In this document: piece by piece, positions 1-4,849 of the stretch
Position numbering within the stretch: position 1 is the first letter of the stretch
Layout: the number at the start of each line of letters is the position of its first letter
Source of the DNA: Bacillota bacterium
GTDB taxonomy: Bacteria > Bacillota > Clostridia > Oscillospirales > JAKOTC01
Assembly: GCA_029776465.1 (NCBI GenBank)
Contig: JAKOTC010000172.1
Span: forward strand, 1-5,080
Length of the DNA stretch: 5,080 nucleotides
Direction of reading: 5' to 3'
Made by a program: the position numbers and the translations under genes
Notes under the pieces: model-generated
Told to the model about the DNA's origin: nothing
Database searches by the model: none
What the model saw: the letters and a program-made list of their open reading frames with translations, nothing else

Positions 1-5
1 GGAGG
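1..5 (+). promoter_or_regulatory. Ribosome binding site of the alpha/beta hydrolase gene
   Basis: GGAGG at the very start of the window, 8 nt before the ATG at 14. The promoter lies outside the window, so whether this gene is the first or a later gene of an operon cannot be told. Confidence 0.5.
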
Positions 6-13
6 AAGGGCTT

Positions 14-970
14 ATGCCGGGCATTATAGCAATTATTGTGCTTCTGCTGCTGGCTGTCTGGCTGGCGGTGGGCAATGTTTTTTACAAAAAAGCGATTCAG
101 AGGGATGTCTCTAAAAGTTTCTTAAATGAAAAACCCAAAGAAGAGAAAGAAGAAATCATGCCCCAGCCGCCCGCTCCGGCAGATGAATATGCCGAGGCTT
201 ATCAAAGTTTTGCTGCTCGGCCCGCCGAGGTTTGGAAACAGGAATCCTTTGACGGGTTTAAGCTGGTCGCCCATTACTATCCTGCCGAGGATCCCACCAG
301 CCACCGCTGGGCGTTGGTGGTGCACGGATACACAGGGCAGGGGAGGCATATGGGCGCCTATTCCTACGGCTATCATCTGCGTGGCTTTCATGTGCTGGCT
401 CCCGACAATCGGGGGCATGGGGAGAGCGAGGGCTATTATATCGGCATGGGCTGGCATGACCGGCTGGATGTGACGGGCTGGATTAGGGAGATTGTCCGGC
501 GGGATCCCAAGGCAGAGATTCTGCTGACCGGAGTTTCAATGGGCGAAGCCACCGTCATGATGGCCGCCGGGGAAGAGCAGCCCGACAATCTGCGCTGTGT
601 GGTGGAGGACTGCGGCTATACCTCGGTGGAAGCACAGTTCACCCACAACCTGAAAGCCCTCTTTAAGCTGCCCAAATTTCCTGTTTTGGCGGCTTCCGAA
701 CTCATTTGCCGATGGCGGGCGGGCTATGGTTTTAAAGAGGCTTCTTCACTGAAACAGCTGCAAAAAAGCCGTCTTCCCATCCTGTTTATCCACGGAGGGG
801 ATGACGACTTTGTACCTACTGAAATGGTGCATAAGCTTTATAATGCCTATCAGGGCGAAAAGGATTTATTGATCGTGGAAGGGGCGGGCCACGCGGTTTC
901 CATTGAGAAAGACCGGGAGGGCTATTGGGCCAAAGTGGACAGTTTTGTTAAACAATACATTCCCTATTAA
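14..970 (+). CDS. Membrane-anchored alpha/beta hydrolase (YqkD-like serine hydrolase)
   Basis: A 318-residue serine hydrolase of the alpha/beta fold; the substrate cannot be read from the sequence. Residues 4-23 form one hydrophobic helix, followed by a basic cluster (K25, K26, R30) and a charged, proline-rich linker to about residue 58. The catalytic domain follows: an HGYTG oxyanion-loop motif at 104-108, DNRGHGES at 131-138, the nucleophile elbow GVSMG at 173-177 (Ser175), HGGDDDFVP at 260-268 with the likely acid Asp264, and GAGHA at 290-294 with the likely base His293, so the triad is intact. Length and the stretch VEDCGYTS before a helical cap recall Bacillus YqkD, itself of unknown substrate. 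There is no clear signal peptidase site, so the helix is probably an anchor. GGAGG at 1-5 lies 8 nt before the ATG and fixes the start. The gene runs convergently into the regulator with a 4-bp overlap of stops. An esterase, lipase or acyl-hydrolase role is possible but unproven. Confidence 0.5.
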   Translation: MPGIIAIIVLLLLAVWLAVGNVFYKKAIQRDVSKSFLNEKPKEEKEEIMPQPPAPADEYAEAYQSFAARPAEVWKQESFDGFKLVAHYYPAEDPTSHRWALVVHGYTGQGRHMGAYSYGYHLRGFHVLAPDNRGHGESEGYYIGMGWHDRLDVTGWIREIVRRDPKAEILLTGVSMGEATVMMAAGEEQPDNLRCVVEDCGYTSVEAQFTHNLKALFKLPKFPVLAASELICRWRAGYGFKEASSLKQLQKSRLPILFIHGGDDDFVPTEMVHKLYNAYQGEKDLLIVEGAGHAVSIEKDREGYWAKVDSFVKQYIPY

Positions 971-1812
971 TTCGTTTGAGCTCCTGATTTAATCTGTTCA
1001 AGATATTTGCTGGGCGGAATGCCCTTAATGCGCTTGAACACCCGGGAGAAATATAGCTGGTCAATAAAGCCCACCGAATAGGCGGCCTCGCTGACCGACA
1101 CCCCGTGTTCCCGGAAGAGGGAGCAGGCCTGGTTGATACGATAGTTGGCCAGAAAATCGCTGGGCGGAATGCCCGTGTGCTCCACAAAAATGCGATAGAG
1201 ATGGCTGCGGCTGATCCCTGCCGCTTCGGCAATCTCGCTGACCCCGATGCTTTCAGAGTAATTCTGGTGGACAAACCGAATCGCTTTCTCCAGATAACTC
1301 AGTCCGCTGTCGTTTTTACGCACCAGGTCAAAGGAAGCGGCCAAATCCGCCAGAAACAGATAGAGCAGGCCGCACATTTTCATTTCGGCGGCCACCGAAT
1401 TGCCTTTGGCATAATAGATGTTCAGAATCCCCTGTTTGGCTTTTTCCAGATCCGCTACCTCGATTACCGGATGCTTGGTTGAAAAGCCTGAGGTTTCGGC
1501 CAGTCTGGGCGCATCAGCCCCCAGAAAGCCCACCCAGATATATTCCCAGGGCTCTTCCTGGTCGGCATAATATTTAACCAGCGTAGAAGGGAAGAAGATA
1601 AAAGCCTGTCCCGCATGGATGTTATACCGTTCGCCGCCGCATTCGATAACGCCCTTTCCGGATACCACCAGATGAATCAAATAGTAATCCCGCATTCCCG
1701 GGCCCCAGGTGTGGCCGGGACGGCATTTTTCGCTTCCGCAGCTATATACGGCAAGACCCAGGTTCTCTTTAAACAGGGTATAAAACTGATTTTTATAGAG
1801 CGATTTGTCCAT
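967..1812 (-). CDS. AraC-family transcriptional regulator (cupin sensor plus double HTH, MsmR/RafR-like)
   Basis: A 281-residue one-component regulator, probably sensing a sugar and acting on the divergent galactokinase gene. The N-terminal part (about 20-100) is an AraC-type cupin domain, with the run YLIHLVVSGKGVIE at 44-57 followed by a GQAFIFFPS strand pair at 68-76 and PWEYIWVGF at 88-96. A helical linker (about 120-170) leads to two helix-turn-helix units: HTH1 about 188-212 (SEIAEAAGISRSHLYRIF) and HTH2 about 238-262 (SEAAYSVGFIDQLYFSRVF), the second matching the AraC/XylS signature. Each unit ends in GIPPS (214-218 and 264-268). Sensor style and length resemble MsmR/RafR regulators of alpha-galactoside use; this is family knowledge, not proof. 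The frame stays open upstream to an ATG at 1959, but AAGGAGGG at 1818-1825 sits 5 nt before the ATG at 1812 and a good promoter lies at 1843-1871, so 1812 is the start. Confidence 0.5.
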   Translation of the reverse strand: MDKSLYKNQFYTLFKENLGLAVYSCGSEKCRPGHTWGPGMRDYYLIHLVVSGKGVIECGGERYNIHAGQAFIFFPSTLVKYYADQEEPWEYIWVGFLGADAPRLAETSGFSTKHPVIEVADLEKAKQGILNIYYAKGNSVAAEMKMCGLLYLFLADLAASFDLVRKNDSGLSYLEKAIRFVHQNYSESIGVSEIAEAAGISRSHLYRIFVEHTGIPPSDFLANYRINQACSLFREHGVSVSEAAYSVGFIDQLYFSRVFKRIKGIPPSKYLEQIKSGAQTN

Positions 1813-1829
1813 ACCAGCCCTCCTTGTTT

Positions 1830-1863
1830 GCATTCTGTAACGAGTGTAATACGCTTTCTGAAA
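1830..1863 (+). repeat. Direct repeat, candidate AraC-type operator
   Basis: GCATTCTGTAA at 1830-1840 and GCTTTCTGAAA at 1853-1863 agree at 9 of 11 positions, with starts 23 bp apart, close to two helical turns. AraC-family proteins typically bind two direct half-sites about 21 bp apart, one per HTH pair of each monomer. The second copy ends 1 bp before the kinase -35 and lies in the spacer of the regulator promoter; the first covers its predicted transcription start. Activation of the kinase and autorepression would follow. The two mismatches and short length leave room for chance. Confidence 0.5.
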
Positions 1864-1871
1864 TTTGTCAA
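1843..1871 (-). promoter_or_regulatory. Sigma-A-type promoter of the AraC-family regulator
   Basis: On the minus strand, a consensus -35 TTGACA (1871 down to 1866) is followed after exactly 17 bp by TACACT (1848 down to 1843), which matches 4 of 6 bases of TATAAT. Transcription would begin near 1836, giving a leader of about 24 nt that contains the AAGGAGGG ribosome binding site. This supports the start codon at 1812 rather than 1959. Confidence 0.5.
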
Positions 1872-1893
1872 TTAAAAAATCATAAAGCATAGA
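1865..1893 (+). promoter_or_regulatory. Candidate promoter of the galactokinase gene (weak -10)
   Basis: TTGTCA at 1865-1870 matches 5 of 6 bases of the -35 consensus. At a 17-bp spacing the -10 would be CATAGA (1888-1893, 3 of 6); TAGAAA at 1890-1895 is 4 of 6 but with a 19-bp spacing. A near-consensus -35 with a poor -10 fits a promoter that needs an activator, such as the adjacent AraC-type protein. The exact -10 is uncertain. Confidence 0.5.
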
Positions 1894-1909
1894 AATAAAA
1901 TTAAATTTG

Positions 1910-1915
1910 AAAGGA
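1910..1915 (+). promoter_or_regulatory. Ribosome binding site deciding the galactokinase start
   Basis: AAAGGA ends 8 nt before the ATG at 1924, a normal spacing. The in-frame GTG at 1918 would be only 2 nt away and is therefore rejected as start codon. Confidence 0.5.
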
Positions 1916-1923
1916 CTGTGCCA

Positions 1924-3219
1924 ATGCTTTCCACCACCATTTATAAACAAAAGATTCAAAGCGGGGCCTTGAATGATATTTTCACCCGTTTATATGGTTC
2001 TCCCGAAAAGGCGGTCCCCCGTTACATCGAATGTATCGAAGGGTTTGAACGGCATTTCGGAGAAGGCCGGGAGGTAATGATTCTCAGCGCGCCCGGCAGA
2101 AGTGAGATCGGCGGCAACCACACCGATCATAACAACGGTAAGGTGCTGGCGGCGGCAGTAAATCTGGATATGATCGCAGTGGCCGCCAAATCCGACCGCC
2201 CCGTTTGTCGGGTTATTACCAAGGGCTTTGCGCCCGACGAGGTGGATTTGACTCAGCTGGAACCGATTGAGGCAGAGCACAACACCTCCGCCTCCCTGAT
2301 CCGGGGTGTAGCGGCGGGAATCAAAAACTATGGCGGCAATATCGGCGGGTTTGACGCCTATACCATGTCGGATGTTTTAAAGGGCTCGGGTCTCTCTTCC
2401 TCGGCGGCCTTTGAGGTGCTGATGGGAACCACATTCAACCATCTCTATAATGAGGGTAAAATCCCCCAAACGGAAGAAGCCAAGATCGGCCGTTTTGCGG
2501 AGAATCGGTATTTCGGCAAACCCAGCGGCTTGATGGACCAGATGGCCAGCGCCGTGGGCAGCTTTATCGCCATTGATTTCAAGGACAGCGCCAACCCTGT
2601 GATTGAAAAAATTAATTTTGATTTTGCATCTTCCGGCTATAAGCTTTGCATTGTGGATACCGGCGGAAGCCATGCCGAGTTGACGGGAGAATATGCCTCC
2701 ATCCGGGCGGAGATGACCGGAGTGGCTGCTCTTTTCGGCTGTAAGCTGCTTCGCGAAGTGGATGAGGAGGAGTTTAACCGCAGCATTCCCGCCGTGCGCG
2801 CGGCGCTGGGCGATCGGGCCGTTTTGCGGGCCAGTCATTTCTTCGCCGATTGCCATCGGGTGGAAAAGCAGACAGAAGCTTTAAATCAGGGGCGGTTTGA
2901 GGACTTTTTGGCGCTGGTATCCCAGTCGGGCCGCTCCTCGTTTATGTATCTGCAAAACGCTTATGTGGGAACGCTTCCCCTTTATCAGGGGGTTCCGTTG
3001 GCGCTGATGCTGACAGAGAAGATTTTAAACGGCAGAGGCGGTTTCCGTTTGCACGGAGGCGGATTCGGCGGAACCATTCAGGCCTATGTGCCCCAGAATT
3101 TGCTGGAGGAATACAAGACTGAAATAGAAAAAGTGTTCGGAACGGGAAGCTGTTATGTCCTTCAGGTTCGTCCGGTGGGCAGCCTCTGCCTGGATCGGGA
3201 ACTGAAAATAATCGGATAA
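1924..3219 (+). CDS. galK: Galactokinase-family GHMP kinase (clostridial 'GGNHTDH' type)
   Basis: A 431-residue cytosolic sugar kinase of the GHMP superfamily. Galactokinase makes galactose-1-phosphate from galactose and ATP, the first committed step of the Leloir pathway. All three family motifs are visible: the sugar-binding signature APGRSEIGGNHTDH at 56-69, the ATP-binding loop GSGLSSSAA at 154-162, and LHGGGFGG at 376-383. The catalytic pair known from galactokinases is present: Arg59 in the signature and Asp205 in GLMDQ (202-206). Unusually, the canonical GEHTDY is GNHTDH, so the glutamate that contacts the sugar in characterised enzymes is Asn64 here. I recall this variant from clostridial proteins annotated as galactokinase, so it is probably a subfamily trait, but the true substrate might be another galactose-like sugar. 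The length is somewhat above the usual 380-400. The gene is divergent from the AraC-type regulator, appears to be transcribed alone, and ends at a strong terminator; no galT or galE is in view. Confidence 0.5.
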   Translation: MLSTTIYKQKIQSGALNDIFTRLYGSPEKAVPRYIECIEGFERHFGEGREVMILSAPGRSEIGGNHTDHNNGKVLAAAVNLDMIAVAAKSDRPVCRVITKGFAPDEVDLTQLEPIEAEHNTSASLIRGVAAGIKNYGGNIGGFDAYTMSDVLKGSGLSSSAAFEVLMGTTFNHLYNEGKIPQTEEAKIGRFAENRYFGKPSGLMDQMASAVGSFIAIDFKDSANPVIEKINFDFASSGYKLCIVDTGGSHAELTGEYASIRAEMTGVAALFGCKLLREVDEEEFNRSIPAVRAALGDRAVLRASHFFADCHRVEKQTEALNQGRFEDFLALVSQSGRSSFMYLQNAYVGTLPLYQGVPLALMLTEKILNGRGGFRLHGGGFGGTIQAYVPQNLLEEYKTEIEKVFGTGSCYVLQVRPVGSLCLDRELKIIG

Positions 3220-3222
3220 AAC

Positions 3223-3256
3223 AAAATGCCATCTGCTTTATGCAGATGGCATTTTT
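3223..3256. terminator. Bidirectional intrinsic terminator between galactokinase and permease genes
   Basis: A perfect 14-bp stem (3223-3236 with 3242-3255) closes a 5-nt loop, TTTAT. The core ATGCCATCTGC is GC-containing and the ends are A and T runs: the plus strand leaves the stem through TTTTT (3252-3256) and the minus strand through TTTT followed by G. It starts 4 bp after the galactokinase stop and 20 bp beyond the permease stop on the other strand, so it can end both convergent transcripts. Confidence 0.5.
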
Positions 3257-3274
3257 CATTAGTTATTAGTCAGG

Positions 3275-4663
3275 CTATTTTAACTCATGACTGCGGTCTT
3301 TGGAGAAAAAAGCACCAATAATCATAATAACAGCGAAGATGATCAGATAATAGGCGCAGGTCATTTTGTGAGAGAGAATGGCTGCGGACACCATAAACAC
3401 ACAGGACAGTAATGCAAGCAGGGGCATGATAATCCGTTTGAAGGGGCTCAGTTCTTTTTCTTTTACCATCATCATAATAAAAATCGGGACATACATGCCG
3501 TAAAGGGTGATAATGGGCAGTTCGGAGGAATCGAAGGAGAAGGGGCCGAACCAGGAGGCCGTCAGATTGGCGCCGTAGAAATACAACAGCCAGAATCCGC
3601 TGAGCAGAAGCCCCAAAACGGCTGAGTTAGTGGGCATGTTGGTAATCGGGTCAAGCTGGGAAAACACCTTGGGAGCCGGACCCTCGCCCCGGACGGCCAG
3701 CGAATACATTCCTCTGGTGCAGCCCAGCATCAGGCCGTTAAGGGTGCCTAAGCAGGAGATGACGATGAATACCAGCAGAATGGTTCCGCCGAAACTTCCA
3801 AAGATGGAGGAGAAAGCCATTTTGGCTCCCGATTCGCCGCTGACGATCAGGTCCAGTTTATTTACGGCGCCGGCGATTCCGATATAGTACAGGGTGTAGA
3901 TGCTGACCACAATGAGGGAGCCCAGCACCAGCGCTTTGGGAAGGTTTCTTTTCGAGTCTTTCAGCTCGGCGTTGATGGAGGTGGCGATAATCCAGCCTTC
4001 ATAAGCAAAAGCAACTGCAACCACAGAGAACAGCAAGGGAGAGGAGTTAGGGGTGTAACCCTCCACAGCGGATTGGATGGTTTCAGCGGTCAGCCGGGTT
4101 GTGAAATTGTCCAGCGTAATCCCGTTGACCAGGCCGAAGATGGTTCCGACAACCGCCATCAGAATCAGGGGAACCAATTTAATCACGGTGGTGGTCACCT
4201 GAAATTTTCCGGCGAGGATGGGGGAGAGCGCATTTAAGGCGTAAATTGCCACCAAAAAGAAGCAGGAGATCACTAAACAGGATCCGCCGGTGACGTCAAA
4301 TCCCAGCAAAACCGAAAGATACCGGGCGGAGACCCAGGCCAGAACGGAGGTGAGGCTGGGATAATACAGCATTGTCATAAACCAACCCACATAATATCCG
4401 TATTTCTTTCCCAAGGCTACTTCCGCATAGTCGACAATACCATTGACCTTTTCATATTTGTTTGCCAGTACCGAGAAGGTGTAAGAGCAGATCAGCATGA
4501 CCAGACCGACGATCAGCCAGGCAAAAACACCGGTGACCATGTCGCCACCTGTGGCGCGCAGCACTGCTTCGGCTTTAAAAAACACGCCGCTTCCGATAAC
4601 GATTCCCACAACCATTGCAATTGCCGTGAAAAGTCCGTATTTCTTGGTTGGTTGGTTTTGCAT
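3275..4663 (-). CDS. APC-superfamily amino acid permease (12 transmembrane helices)
   Basis: A 462-residue inner membrane transporter of the amino acid-polyamine-organocation superfamily, probably taking up or exchanging an amino acid. About twelve hydrophobic helices can be placed (roughly 10-30, 41-66, 88-120, 127-145, 155-178, 209-230, 244-268, 290-312, 346-364, 384-400, 408-430 and 433-453). Helix 1 carries the unwound substrate-binding stretch GIVIGSGVFF at 20-29, and helix 6 has FAYEGW at 219-224. The loop after helix 6, NAELKDSKRNLPKAL at 231-245, matches the conserved E-x-x-x-P-x-RNxPxA region of the L-type/SteT-like group with the first proline replaced. Length is normal for the family. 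GGAGGA at 4669-4674 lies 5 nt before the ATG and sets the start. Substrate is not predictable from the sequence; serine/threonine or another neutral amino acid is only a guess. The gene is convergent to the galactokinase and shares its terminator. Confidence 0.5.
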   Translation of the reverse strand: MQNQPTKKYGLFTAIAMVVGIVIGSGVFFKAEAVLRATGGDMVTGVFAWLIVGLVMLICSYTFSVLANKYEKVNGIVDYAEVALGKKYGYYVGWFMTMLYYPSLTSVLAWVSARYLSVLLGFDVTGGSCLVISCFFLVAIYALNALSPILAGKFQVTTTVIKLVPLILMAVVGTIFGLVNGITLDNFTTRLTAETIQSAVEGYTPNSSPLLFSVVAVAFAYEGWIIATSINAELKDSKRNLPKALVLGSLIVVSIYTLYYIGIAGAVNKLDLIVSGESGAKMAFSSIFGSFGGTILLVFIVISCLGTLNGLMLGCTRGMYSLAVRGEGPAPKVFSQLDPITNMPTNSAVLGLLLSGFWLLYFYGANLTASWFGPFSFDSSELPIITLYGMYVPIFIMMMVKEKELSPFKRIIMPLLALLSCVFMVSAAILSHKMTCAYYLIIFAVIMIIGAFFSKDRSHELK

Positions 4664-4690
4664 ACAAATCCTCCGTTTATGTAGACTTAT

Positions 4691-4714
4691 CGGGAAACAG
4701 GAATTTTATTCCCG
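4691..4714 (-). promoter_or_regulatory. Inverted repeat in the permease leader
   Basis: CGGGAA (4691-4696) and TTCCCG (4709-4714) are exact inverted copies around a 12-nt loop. An alternative, mutually exclusive small stem pairs GGAAT (4700-4704) with ATTCC (4708-4712). It lies between the candidate transcription start and the ribosome binding site. No T run follows, so it is not a simple terminator; a repressor site or a leader hairpin is possible. Confidence 0.5.
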
Positions 4715-4730
4715 AAAATAATTGATATTC

Positions 4731-4739
4731 ATTTTAGCA
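4731..4739 (-). promoter_or_regulatory. Candidate extended -10 promoter of the permease gene
   Basis: On the minus strand the sequence TGCTAAAAT reads as an extended -10: TG, one base, then TAAAAT (5 of 6 to TATAAT, 4736 down to 4731). No good -35 is found at 17 bp (TTTATT), which extended -10 promoters can tolerate. The start would be near 4724, giving a leader of about 60 nt. Confidence 0.5.
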
Positions 4740-4800
4740 TAAATACATTAAAAAATAAACCATCCAAACATATATATTTTGACTTTTTTGCTTCGTATTG

Positions 4801-4838
4801 CCTGATTGTTTGCTTTTCGCAAGGATAAAATAATCAGG
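4801..4838 (+). promoter_or_regulatory. Hairpin overlapping the ribosome binding site of the deacetylase gene
   Basis: CCTGATT (4801-4807) pairs perfectly with AATCAGG (4832-4838), and inside it TTGC (4810-4813) pairs with GCAA (4819-4822) around a 5-nt loop. The right arm includes AGG of the ribosome binding site AGGGGTG at 4836-4842, which lies 7 nt before the ATG at 4850. If transcribed, the fold would partly hide the ribosome binding site. The stem is interrupted by an uneven internal loop (2 nt and 9 nt), so its stability is modest. Confidence 0.5.
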
Positions 4839-4849
4839 GGTGATTTTTA

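Larger units (their letters stand above)
1813..1923. promoter_or_regulatory. Divergent regulator/galactokinase intergenic region
   Basis: These 111 bp separate the start codons of the AraC-type regulator (minus strand) and the galactokinase (plus strand). The DNA is AT-rich towards the kinase. It carries a strong sigma-A-like promoter for the regulator, a weaker candidate promoter for the kinase whose -35 lies on the same base pairs, and an 11-bp direct repeat that is a candidate operator. Such a layout usually means the regulator controls both itself and its neighbour; here that is inference. Confidence 0.5.
4664..4849. promoter_or_regulatory. Divergent permease/deacetylase intergenic region
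   Basis: These 186 bp are clearly AT-rich. They contain the permease ribosome binding site, leader inverted repeat and candidate extended -10 on the minus strand, and the hairpin and ribosome binding site of the deacetylase on the plus strand. I could not place a convincing plus-strand promoter: TTGACT at 4779-4784 has no -10 at proper spacing. A sporulation sigma factor would be expected for a PdaA-type gene, but I see no clear sigma-G or sigma-E motif. Confidence 0.5.

Noticed and set aside
126..473. Open frame inside the hydrolase gene on the plus strand, and similar frames on the opposite strand of each gene
   Set aside because: The translations show no family motifs, are low-complexity or composition artefacts, and fully overlap genes with intact catalytic motifs and ribosome binding sites.
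1918..1923. GTG start two codons upstream for the galactokinase
   Set aside because: Only 2 nt from AAAGGA, too close for initiation; the ATG at 1924 is 8 nt away.
1813..1959. N-terminal extension of the AraC-family regulator to the ATG at 1959
   Set aside because: It would cover the regulator's own TTGACA-N17-TACACT promoter and run into the galactokinase gene. The ATG at 1812 has AAGGAGGG at correct spacing and the cupin domain needs no extension.
2377..2856. 159-residue open frame antisense to the galactokinase
   Set aside because: No ribosome binding site or recognisable domain; it mirrors the galactokinase coding sequence, which has all three GHMP motifs.
4644..4655. Three TTGG tetranucleotide repeats near the permease start, possible phase-variation tract
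   Set aside because: Only three units, within coding codons for the N-terminal residues; too short to suggest slippage.
4779..4784. TTGACT as -35 of the deacetylase gene
   Set aside because: At 16-18 bp the -10 would be CCTGAT, CTGATT or TGATTG, none resembling TATAAT.
4826..4831. TAAAAT as -10 of the deacetylase gene
   Set aside because: Transcription would start at about 4838, inside the ribosome binding site, and no acceptable -35 lies upstream.
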